Assembly: GCA_025435555.1 (NCBI GenBank)
Contig: JAIWWG010000149.1
Coordinates: 1 to 54,191, forward strand
DNA: 54,191 bases
Source of the DNA: Chytriomyces cf. hyalinus JEL632
Taxonomy: Eukaryota > Chytridiomycota > Chytridiomycetes > Chytridiales > Chytriomycetaceae
Reading direction: 5' to 3'
Part shown: positions 10,892-19,911 of the stretch, piece by piece
Layout: each line of letters begins with the position of its first letter
How positions within the stretch are numbered: the first letter of the stretch is position 1
Notes under the pieces: model-generated
What the model saw: the letters and a program-made list of their open reading frames with translations, nothing else
Database searches by the model: none
Told to the model about the DNA's origin: nothing
Made by a program: the position numbers and the translations under genes

Positions 10892-12643
10892 GGATCTGAT
10901 ATCACTTGAACTCTGCACGTTAATTTTCCAGCGCGCAATGATGATGTTTGTTGGGTAGTGGTTTTGTGGTTATTTCGAAGAGGCTGCACATCCTGTTTCT
11001 TTATTGCCAACTGACGTTCATTTTGCCAAAAATACAAAGTGCCCGTCTTCTTCGTTCCGAAGGTCGCGTCCTGCCCAACTGCTGTAGTGCAAGTCCTTCA
11101 TCGCAAAGGTCCCATATCCCCAGCACCACAAATCTGCAGTGTCCCTGAGTGCAAGCTTTACCAACTGGAATAACCAGGAGTTGCACAACCACCGCCTACT
11201 TGTCTTTTCTACTTTGGCGACTGGTGCAGTCTTGCACCAGGAGTTACTGGGACCAAGTTTATATGGGGGTGGCTGGGGGACACCAGCAGTAGATGAGGAC
11301 ACCGGGGGGTCGACCAATGCGCGGAACTTACGGCAGACAGTTGGACAGAACTGGGGAGGGGGGCTACGTCTTCCCAAGTGGTGAACTTGTGGAAGCGCAG
11401 TTGTCCGAAACAGACCGAATTCTGGGGAACGAAGCTTGTCAGTAAACAAATACAATGATTGGTAAAAAAAAGTGCTCACTATTCGGTCTGTCCTCCCCTG
11501 CTATACTACGCTTACCCCCACAGTCACCCCACAATCAGGATGACTGAGGGAGAGCGTACCGCCCATCCTCCAATCCACCGCCCCGCCACCCCTCTCCACC
11601 GCCCCTTCCCCCCTTCCAGATCCAGCCGAGACCTGAAAGAAAAAGGAACAGCGTTAGTCGCGTGCAGAGTCACCTTGGATTACCTCAAGTGCCCTGGTAG
11701 GGTGAGTTCCCGTGGCGGAAGACTGGTTTGTGGTCAGATGGCTTAAAACTTGATCGTGAATTGAAGAAGGCAGGGACCAACTGAAGATAGGAGCGGAAAG
11801 GAGTCAGAGTGTGAGATCAAATAAAAGATTGTATAAAAGGATTGGATAAGAAGACCCATCAGTTTCCATGAGCAACAGAGATCAAACACAAGGCTTAAAG
11901 GGAGATGGGCCATGCGGGACTCAGAGATGATGTCGAGGGTCGAATTACACGGTGAGTTGTCTGGTTGTTGATGTGAAGTTTCATCAGAGAAGAGGATGGC
12001 AAACAACAGAAGAAAAGGTCAAACCTCAACTGAGACAGTGAAGCAATACAGTGGCTGTTTGCTGGCGTAGATGAGGCGACTTGGATGCCAGGAGGACGCG
12101 TCATTTGCTTTGGCTGATGACCGGCGGAGATGACAATGTGCTTGGCGAGTGACTGAAATACCGGAGCGGTAAGTGAGACCGACGCGTTAGTGAACAAAGA
12201 TCCCGGCGGCGAGGAACCCAGGAGGAAGCAATGGCATTGCGGATGTGGTGGCTGCTTGGTTCAACAGTCGGTGAGCTTGGGACTTGTAGACTTGATATGC
12301 ACTTACAGCTAACAGCCCGTGTCAGTCAGCAGGTGGTGGCACGTGGTGGTCGATACCACTCAGCAGTTGAGAGGGAGAGGGTGTTGCTGTGCTTTGCTTT
12401 GGGCATCTTCGTTTGTTTTGGCATCTTTTTTATTCGTCGGCAGGCCCTGGTGCATTGTTTTTGTTTGCAATTTTCGCCGGTTCGAAATTCTCCGACGGTT
12501 TAACTTATCAGTTCCACTTTTGCCAGGTAAAATGTGTGAACCTGCAAAAGCATCGCAGGTGCCGATTTGGGGTTAAGGGCGACACCAGCATTGATGAAAA
12601 GCAGCGAGAGATTTTTATAAAGGAATGCCCACGCGTGCCCACT
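10892..12643. other. 1.75-kb region without a supported gene
   Basis: Open frames exist on both strands, including a 153-codon minus frame at 11018-11479 of low-complexity, Pro/Ser-rich character, but none shows a recognisable domain, convincing splice structure or repeated homologue. The left part holds the second copy of the dispersed repeat. The rest may be old degraded sequence or regulatory DNA. Confidence 0.4.
11030..11105 (+). repeat. Dispersed repeat, copy 2
   Basis: GTTCATTTTGCCAAAAATAC, a spacer of different length, then CGTCCTGCCCAACTGCTGTA and GCAAGTCC, in the order seen on the minus strand at 3540-3612. Sequence outside these blocks does not clearly match. Confidence 0.55.
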
Positions 12644-14197
12644 CTACCGCGTCAACAAGAACCGGAAATTCTGATAAAAGTCCAACATGGGACACTCCCC
12701 ATTCCGCGTCTTTGCAAGCTCCAAATTCACAGCATTCTGCTTCAAAAAGTCGCGTTGTGTCACCACTTGAACTTGTTTGCTTTCCTCCTCGCCTGAAGTA
12801 ACGCCTCGTTTCAAACGCTCCCGCCGCCCAATTTCTTGATACATTTCAGCAGCAGCTTTGAAATTGGTGGGAAAGAAAATGTCAAAGAATCCCGGCTGGA
12901 CAAGGTATGTGCTGCATGCAACCATTGTGCCTTTGTATCGCGTTTGAACGACGGGTGCAGTGTGTCCTGGAATAGCTTCCGGGAGGGAGTCAAAGTCGGA
13001 GAGGATAAGTCGGTGGTTTGGAAAGTTTCGGTGAAGCTTTTCCATGAAGACCTTTTTGGTTTTTTGTAATTGGTTTAGCAGACACATCAAAACAAAACCA
13101 AAATCTCACCATCAGCATCGTCGGTAAAAACTCTGGTTTCGTCAAGTTTGTACTGAACGGGAACATGGACTTTAGCGTTTGAATCATCGGATGTGGCACA
13201 ACTGGGGGTCGTTTCCCACCCGTCCAACTATTTCGAAGTTCCAAATATTGTTGAATCAGGGGATCTTCGAGCGGCTCATAGGCTTCTTGATAGTCTCCGT
13301 CCTCATCCACAAGAACAACACCTTGCACAGGATCACCCGATTCTGCCGTATATCGCACAAGATCATGCGCAAAGTTATCAACGACTTCCATAGCAATGAA
13401 ATAGCACGGATCCGTGTCAATGATGTCTGTACCAGCAGCATTCCAATCAAACACGCTCTGATTGACAAACCGTACAACAGAATCAGAATGCTGTTTCCCC
13501 ACAGCAAGTTTCTGCACTGCCGACAATTTCGCACTAATCTCGACAATCGTATACTCCAACCGGCTATAAACATCCGGCCGCGTCGTTTGAATGGCGTCCA
13601 GGATATTGCGCGCAAGAGTTCCATTTCCCGCACCAATCTCATAAATCTTGAGTTTCCCTTGCCCAAGTCCACTCGCTTCACTATCTTTGAGAATGTAATT
13701 CGCGACAGCGTTCCCATAATGCGGTTTAAACAGTTCCGTCGGTGTGTGCCAGACCTGCCGCATCTGTTCATCCATTGTCCCAGCTTCTTCAAAGTCGGCA
13801 TACAGTTTCGCGAGATGGTTCGAAAAGGCGACCGAGTCTTTTAGTGTGTTGAATGGGATACCGTCCTTGTTTTGGGTGTGGAAGATCCGGGCATTGCGGG
13901 AAAAGTAGCCGTAGTTCGGGTTGTAGAGGCAGTCGTGGATGAATGCGCGGGTGGTCATTCGAGCGTTGATTGGAGGGTTTTGGTGGTTGTTGAGTTGTGA
14001 GGGATTCGAGAAGCGGGTGATGGGGGGTGGTGGTTTGGATTTCGGTTTTGGTATGTCGCTTGTGGTCAAACCTTCTCGGCCCATTGCATCCCTGCATACA
14101 TGTCAATATACTGATCATAAACTGCAATGCCTAATACTCACCAGTAGTTTCCGCGGCGTATTGGTGTCGTTGACAGCAGCCGAGTTGAACACCGCAT
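12644..14197 (-). CDS. NDUFAF7: Mitochondrial MidA/NDUFAF7-family SAM-dependent methyltransferase
   Basis: In animals this DUF185-family enzyme methylates an arginine of complex I subunit NDUFS2 during assembly. Three exons (14142-14197, 13110-14091, 12644-13051) join to 481 residues. The first exon supplies MRCSTRLLSTTPIRRGNYW, a basic and hydroxylated mitochondrial presequence. Then come YNPNYGYFSRNARIF, HTPTELFKPHYGNAVANYI, SAM-binding motif I YEIGAGNGTLARNIL at about 169-183, YTIVEISAKLS, and the family-typical C-terminal GFFDIFFPTNF. Length is slightly above the human protein because of a Pro/Ser-rich segment after the presequence. The enzyme is assigned by family; the substrate in this organism is inferred. 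Confidence 0.9.
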
Positions 14198-14249
14198 GTT
14201 GGGATATTTTTACTGGTTTTGGTAAAGTAAATAAAGTCAGTAAATAAAC

Positions 14250-14599
14250 ATGGAAGGAGATCTCGTCTCAAAATGGCTCAACAATCCACCTTCAGCCAGC
14301 CAGACACCGCGTGAGTACGGCGCGATGCCAGAGAGACCAAGTCAAGACGCGCGCCGTCGTTACTCGCTGCCGTCAAGCGACGGCGACGCCAACTCTGAGC
14401 ATGAAAGTGATGTGGAGGAGGAAGTTTCTTTCGACCAAGTCGCAACACTGCTCGTGCCCATTCTTATTCCTCTCCTTGCGCGGGCGCTGGGCCGATACAG
14501 TTTAGTTTTGTGTTTATATTATATTTGCTCACAAGCTGATCTCTCAAAAACACAGTCACGCTTCGACTCATCAAGAGACATCTATTCGGGCTCATATGA
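14250..14599 (+). CDS. Small single-pass membrane protein (unknown; Mim2-like layout)
   Basis: Two exons (14250-14499, 14556-14599) join in frame to 97 residues. An acidic, Ser-rich N-terminal half (SEHESDVEEEVSFDQ) is followed by a hydrophobic helix VATLLVPILIPLLARAL and a short basic tail that is completed only by splicing (GRYITLRLIKRHLFGLI). The layout of acidic domain, one helix and short basic tail resembles small mitochondrial outer-membrane proteins such as fungal Mim2, but I cannot confirm homology. It lies 52 nt from the divergent start of the mitochondrial methyltransferase gene, so the two may share a promoter. A read-through reading without the intron loses the clean basic tail and runs into unrelated sequence. 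Confidence 0.65.
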
Positions 14600-14659
14600 T
14601 CGTGATTCACCATACCGCCCGAATAAAAAAACGAAATTCAACGTCACCCGTCTTATATT

Positions 14660-15964
14660 CTACAATTCCAATCCATCAAACATAAAGTCGCACTTCAATC
14701 CCGCATTATCCCTCAAATCGCACTGGATGATACAGCGCATGCTGCGCAGTTCCACCGGTACAATTCCCACCAACCGATTCGAACTCAACAGCAGTCCCCA
14801 CAAATTCTCCAATCGCCCAATCTCAACGGGTATCTCCCCGCTCAACTGATTCTCGCGTAAATGCAAATGCCGCAGCTGAAGCAGTTGCCCAATCTCTGGA
14901 GGGATGCGCCCGGTGAATGCGTTTCGATCCGCGAGAAGGTACTTGAGATCTGAGAGGAGACTTATCGTTGCTGGAATGGAGCCCGAAAGGTTGTTGCAAG
15001 TCAAATTGAGTCCATTCAACTTTCTGAGCGCGTGAATTTCATGAGGAATTGTGCCAGAGAGAGCATTGTCATGGATATCGAGTTTTTGCAGGTTGATGAG
15101 GGAGCAGAGATCGAGTGGAATGGGTCCCGCCAAATGATTCACATACAGATGCAATTCTTGGAGTTGTTTCAGTTGTCCCAATTGCGCGGGTATATTTCCA
15201 GTAAACTCATTGTTTCCGAGATTCAAGTAAATCAGATTGGACAACATGGAAAGCCCGGTTGGGATGGGCCCGCTGAAGCGATTTTCATTAACGGACAACT
15301 CAACAAGCGATCTCAAGTCTCCAATGGAAGATGGAAGCGGGCCATCCAGCATGTTGTCATCCAAAACAAGAGTCTCCAAACTTGTCAGGTTCGTCAACTC
15401 GACTGGAAACGGGCCGTACAGAAAACAGGAGCACAACTGCAGCGACGTTAATTGTTTCAGAATGCCAAACGATGGTGTTAATCGTGAAGGAAACTGCAGT
15501 TGCTGACTCCAACAAATGCGCAACAAGTGTCGCAGATAAAAGTGCGCATACACGTCCTGGAATGTATGTGGCCAGCCCAGAAACTCAATATCAGTTTTTG
15601 ATGGGAAATACGATCGCGTTTCTGAGAGTGTCGGTTTTGGACAGTGCCTGGATAAGCACAGACGCGCGAAGTGGCTCGACTCATTCGGTGCTGGGGACAG
15701 CGCTGCATTAACATGTCGTGATAGTAATCGATAGAATGCAATGGAGGCAGGATCCATCCAGCTGAAGATCTCCTGGATAAGTTCTGTGGGAAGGGTGGAA
15801 ATACTCCATCGCTTGATAGGATGAAGCTTCAAGTGGCGGATGGATGGATGCTGTTCGAGCAGCGACTCGATGCTCAAACGCAGCGTCCTTTGACTGGTCT
15901 CAATTGCGCCAAGTTCGCGTTCGCTGTGGTGGGAGTTCGGCAATCTGGACTGCGAAGATTCCAT
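14660..15964 (-). CDS. F-box protein with plant-type leucine-rich repeats
   Basis: Single-exon gene of 434 residues. Residues ~54-90 (ISTLPTELIQEIFSWMDP) are F-box-like. From about 175 to the end there are roughly ten LRRs of the 24-residue plant type with the consensus LxxLxxLxLxxNxLxGxIPxxL; examples are LVLDDNMLDGPLPSSIG and LNLGNNEFTGNIPAQLG. There is no signal peptide or transmembrane segment, so the product is probably intracellular, with a possible role as substrate adaptor of an SCF ubiquitin ligase (inferred). It is the best-preserved member of an LRR family with broken or shorter copies at 30.3, 32.4, 39.7, 44.7, 47.2 and 49.7 kb. Confidence 0.88.
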   Translation of the reverse strand: MESSQSRLPNSHHSERELGAIETSQRTLRLSIESLLEQHPSIRHLKLHPIKRWSISTLPTELIQEIFSWMDPASIAFYRLLSRHVNAALSPAPNESSHFARLCLSRHCPKPTLSETRSYFPSKTDIEFLGWPHTFQDVYAHFYLRHLLRICWSQQLQFPSRLTPSFGILKQLTSLQLCSCFLYGPFPVELTNLTSLETLVLDDNMLDGPLPSSIGDLRSLVELSVNENRFSGPIPTGLSMLSNLIYLNLGNNEFTGNIPAQLGQLKQLQELHLYVNHLAGPIPLDLCSLINLQKLDIHDNALSGTIPHEIHALRKLNGLNLTCNNLSGSIPATISLLSDLKYLLADRNAFTGRIPPEIGQLLQLRHLHLRENQLSGEIPVEIGRLENLWGLLLSSNRLVGIVPVELRSMRCIIQCDLRDNAGLKCDFMFDGLEL

Positions 15965-16156
15965 CGAAGAGTTCTAGAACAGCGCATTTGTTGTGGGTAA
16001 TTGCGACTGCGGATGCAGTGCCATTCCTTATTCGAAGTGCCGGATCCAACTTTGAGATCAAGAGTTGGCCAAATGAATTGTCACCAACGCACACACGCAG
16101 ACACCCAACACCAGACAAATTGACAAGCATAAAAAAAAAAAAAAGGAAAAACAGGT

Positions 16157-17519
16157 ATGTTCGGGCTTCGATCGGTGCTCTCGCCGCTTCCATTTGCAAC
16201 ACCGCGAGCCCGGACAAAGACAAGCAAGGAGCGGCTGTCGAGACACTCATCCTTCTCGTCCGATTTGAGTCCGGAAGAGGCCGTCGAGAAGGCGTTCGAG
16301 GAGGGCAAACCCATCGTGGATCTGAGGTGTGTGTGTATGCGTTCTTGATGTTGTTTGCCGCATTACCGCTTAATTCTATTCTTGCGCACGCTGTTGAATG
16401 CAGCTATCGAAACTTGAAATGCATCCCCGCAGTCGTGTTTGATCTGGTATATTTACGATACCCAATTTATTTTATCATAGCCCCAACTCCTCACATATCC
16501 ATCCTCGCATCAAGAAAAACATTGTCCACATCAACCAAGTTGTCCCATCGTGCAGTCCGCAAAAGACCAAACACTCTGAGAACGTGCCGCCCATATTCAC
16601 ACCCTCGAACGACGCACAACTCTTTCTCGCAAATAACCTCATTGAAACGATCCCGCTGGATCTGTTCAGCTTGATCCATCTTACCGTCTTGTCATTGCGT
16701 GCGTATGGTTTTTTTTTTTTTTTTTTTTTTTTGCGCTATCAGTTCGTTTAAACTGAGCAATCACAACACCCACAGGAAACAACAATATCAAATCCATTCC
16801 GCGCGAAATACGGCACTTGAAGCAATTACAGCTGCTGTCGATCGGTGGCAATCAGATTGTTAGTTCTTCAATATCCCATTTTGATCCCAACTCAGTATAA
16901 TCTTCGACAACCAGGAAACCCTTCCAATAGAACTATGCACCCTGAACCCAACATTTCGAATCAGCGCATTCCCGAACCCATTCTCGAAAGCAACTCCGCA
17001 AGATGTCGAATCTCTGCATCTCATCTCAGATCGTCATCGATCTGATCCAACAGCCGCAGAAAGCTCCATCAAACTCCCATATTCCTTCGAACATGCCACG
17101 GCGTTGAGAATCCATTGCGAACGCCCTTTACCTACACTCATTGAACTATGCGTGCGTAACGTGGCAAGTAACCCAAAGACTCGAACGTGTCCCATGTTTG
17201 GTTTAGTGAATGGAATTGAAACCTGGAGGATTTGTCATTTGGTGCAGGAAGCGCGTGGCGCGTTTTGTGGTGGTGTTTGTGATAATCGATCGTGCCAGCA
17301 GGCATTCTGTGATGCGGCCGTTGAAGCCATTGTATGGGGTTCCTGTGGCGCGAGTGAAGGAAGTGGGAAAGAGTTGCCATTTGAATTTAGGTGAGTCAAT
17401 TGTTCCTGCTGGTTATCTTGGATTTAACTGTGCAATATAGGTTTTGCAACAAGAAATGTTTCGCGTCTTTTCTTGCTGTCTGTGAGTCTGCGGGTACGCT
17501 TGTCCCTCCGCAAATGTAG
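16157..17519 (+). CDS. Leucine-rich-repeat protein with a Cys-rich C-terminus
   Basis: Probable exons 16157-16326, 16404-16436 (or to 16446), 16481-16698, 16776-16858, 16915-17390 and 17441-17519, giving about 352 residues. The start MFGLRSVLSPLPFATPRAR leads to a Ser-rich stretch, then LRRs (NLKCIPAVVF, LFLANNLIETIPLDLF, NNNIKSIPREIRHLKQLQLL, ETLPIELC), an insert, and LPTLIELC, ending in a Cys-rich segment with FCNKKCFASF. Fungal LRR proteins with a similar C-terminal metal-binding-like end exist, but I do not assign a name. The exon 2/3 junction is unresolved: the donor that best preserves the LRR gives a frame conflict, while the frame-consistent donor is weak. The intron after exon 3 holds a long T-run. 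Confidence 0.75.
16710..16732. repeat. Poly-T tract in an intron
   Basis: A run of about 22 T lies in the intron at 16699-16775 of the LRR gene. Runs like this often vary in length and may be misread. Confidence 0.9.
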
Positions 17520-18807
17520 TGTCGAGTTTGTTTCAAATCTCGCCGATCGTATCGCTTTTTCTTTTTTTCTTTTTCTCTTTCCATATTCCCCTTCGACTGA
17601 TGAAATCCTTTCCCGTTCTATATGCATTGAGATGCCTTAACTCATTTTTTTATCTTTCACCCATTTTTGCAAGTTACCTCGGCACTATTCGGCGCCACCA
17701 ATTAAAAAAAAGACGGATCAATATTCCCTGACTCATCACCCACTCCATTTTTATATTTATTTTTCCCGTGAATTTCAGAGTCGGAGCAGCCTTCGCGACC
17801 CAATGACAAGCAACTCGAGAATCTCAGGTAAGGCGCTGATGAAACAAAGCTGGGCATGAGTACGGTACATAGAGGTGAAGGAACACGGAAAAGCATTTCA
17901 CTTACTGGCAGAATGTGAATATGTACCAGTATATCTGGTAATGCCATGCTGTGAATAGATTTAACTTTACTTTAAGCGGAATCGGCTGATCGATTCAAGA
18001 AAAGGAGGTTCACCTTCAGTGATGAAAAACGAGAGCGAAATTGTTGCGGCTATATGGGCGAGGGTGTCTATGTCGCGTATGCGTCAGGTAAAAAATTAAA
18101 GAATATATTGATCTCGTATGGACTCAACAGATGAAGTTCACGGACGAATTGAACAACGTCAGTCCCGAAAACATGGCTAGAAATTCGAGCGAAAAACACA
18201 ACCAGGATAGACCCAGAGCCGATAGTATTCTTTGCAGTGCATGTTTGGAGAGTGGGAGTTGAGCAGTGGTCATGGGTCAACAACACCGCGAGGGGAAATC
18301 GCGCTTACGAAGTGTTTAAAGCATCATAATTTGAAATATCGCGTAACGGCATGGCTTTGTAAATGTTACCATCCTGTTTTTTAACGTTGCGTTATTTCGG
18401 ACGACATGGAAGTTTATTTACTGAGGATTCCAAACCTTTGTGTAAAAGACCATTATTGTGGCCATCACATGTCCGATCGTGGCGAGAAAACGGGCTGGAA
18501 ATAGCGTTTCTGAAGTTGTTTTCATTTTCTTTGGTTTGTTTGTTTTGATCTTATTTATTTATCCATCCGACTTTGTTACATCAGAATCCCTTTCAAACAG
18601 TACGTCATTCACCAGATGCAGAAAGACTGATGCGGAGAGGCAGATCCACACAATTCTGACGGCTTCAAATCCCTGCTCCTCATTCGAACACTGCTGAATA
18701 CATTTGCTGACAATATATGAAACGCGTGCAACCTATTTATAAACCCCCTCACATCCAAACACTCTGAATAGTACTGAAAAAACAAGAAAAAAACAAGAGC
18801 ATGGCCC
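17520..18807. other. Mostly unassigned 1.3-kb region with one possible small gene
   Basis: Lies between the LRR gene and 7TM copy A. Apart from the tentative spliced gene at about 17779-18262, no coding region can be supported. The part from 18300 to 18800 shows nothing recognisable. Confidence 0.4.
17779..18262 (+). CDS. Tentative spliced gene fragment (unknown)
   Basis: Exon-like pieces with good borders: 17779-17828 (after TTTCAG, before GTAAGG), about 17977-18087 (before GTAAAA) and 18131-18262. The last two join in frame to a polar, charged sequence containing SEIVAAIWARVSMSRMRQ, MKFTDELNNVSPENMARNSS and a Cys-containing end (ILCSACLESGS). The joint between the first and second pieces is not consistent in phase with this reading, and no start codon can be chosen. 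It may be a real small gene, an alternative end of the preceding LRR gene, or chance. Confidence 0.25.
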
Positions 18808-19779
18808 TCATGCAATGCAAACACTCTTCAAAGTTTCGTTCGGACTGATACACACCACATCCGTGTCCGCCTGCGGAGAATCTTTCCGATTCAACGCTTC
18901 CCTCGACCGAATCCGCCGCAACTCTGCAGACCCCAACACATTCTTCAACTTTTCATCGGCCGAATTTCGTCTCCGCACACGCTCCCGGTACAAATTAACC
19001 TTTAAAGCAGTGAGTACAAGAGAAACGGCACTCAACATTATGTAAGCGACAAGCCTTTGCCAGTCTTGGACCCACCCCGCAAACGCGAGTACACTGCCAG
19101 CGGCACCGAGAAACACGAAACTTCCAACGAGGCCGTATTGCGCCACGATGGTAAGGGAATCATCTGAGATGGAGCTCCCCGATTCAGATTGAACGTTGTT
19201 GTGGAGAAACACGACAAACGTGAAGAGGAAGATGATGTCCAAGAAAAACGTGAAGACGGCTAGGGAAGCGCCGTACCATCTTGAGATCATGAAGCTTAAC
19301 GCGATTTGATTCGGGTCCGATACACATACTGACACTATCCGGGATGTAATGGGCGGCAGGAACTGGAGTGGTAGGGTTTTGACGACCCACCAGAGTCCTG
19401 TCGCGAGTCCTGGCGGGAGAGTCCGTTCAAAAATTCCCTTTGCACGATCGTAGCTGTAGTTTATATATCCAAGCTCTGCAGCATTGAATCCGATGCCTTT
19501 GGCCATGACGAGAACTCCGTCGACAGCTTTTCCCAAGTCCACATCATAGTCGAGCGCCAAATGAGCGGCAGTTTCAGCGGAAAACATGATGATAAGAGAG
19601 ATCATCATTGTCAAGATGCTGAGATTGAAGGAGGTGGCGATGGCGGGTCGACCTCTGCGAGACAGCGTAAGGGCTGACTTCTCCTGCAGACAGGTGATGA
19701 AGACGATGAAGCTTGCGAGGTGGACGACTGTCAGCACGGTCATGACTATCGAGACGCAGGTGTAGATTGAGATGGACAT
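18808..19779 (-). CDS. 7TM family copy A (unknown, receptor-like layout)
   Basis: Single-exon gene of 323 residues. Seven hydrophobic segments: a short outside N-terminus and TM1 (~6-30), TM2 (~48-72), TM3 (~85-108), TM4 (~127-150), TM5 (~165-192), TM6 (~207-232), TM7 (~238-262), then a basic cytosolic tail of about 60 residues. Loop charges favour N-out/C-in. Family hallmarks present: YINYSYDRAKGIFERTLPP after TM3, SRWYGAS in TM5, ALKVNLYRERVRRR after TM7 and LGSAELRRIRSREALN in the tail. It groups with copy B (both have FSAETAAHL or a close variant and a shorter tail) against the longer copies D-J. The 36-bp minisatellite begins about 130 bp upstream of its start, in the promoter position. 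Confidence 0.85.
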   Translation of the reverse strand: MSISIYTCVSIVMTVLTVVHLASFIVFITCLQEKSALTLSRRGRPAIATSFNLSILTMMISLIIMFSAETAAHLALDYDVDLGKAVDGVLVMAKGIGFNAAELGYINYSYDRAKGIFERTLPPGLATGLWWVVKTLPLQFLPPITSRIVSVCVSDPNQIALSFMISRWYGASLAVFTFFLDIIFLFTFVVFLHNNVQSESGSSISDDSLTIVAQYGLVGSFVFLGAAGSVLAFAGWVQDWQRLVAYIMLSAVSLVLTALKVNLYRERVRRRNSADEKLKNVLGSAELRRIRSREALNRKDSPQADTDVVCISPNETLKSVCIA

Positions 19780-19911
19780 CAGCGCATTATTATTTTGTCA
19801 GGCAGGCTGTGCCAAGTTGAGTTCGCGTAGAAAATATTTATTACGTAATTTTGAAAACAGTTTTAAAAATAAAGTCAAGTCAGTCCGATTTTATTCAGGC
19901 AGGATAAAAAG

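Noticed and set aside
11018-11479. 153-codon minus-strand open frame as a gene
   Set aside because: No domain, no clear homologue, low-complexity composition; its 3' end is the dispersed repeat, which at the other copy is not in this frame.
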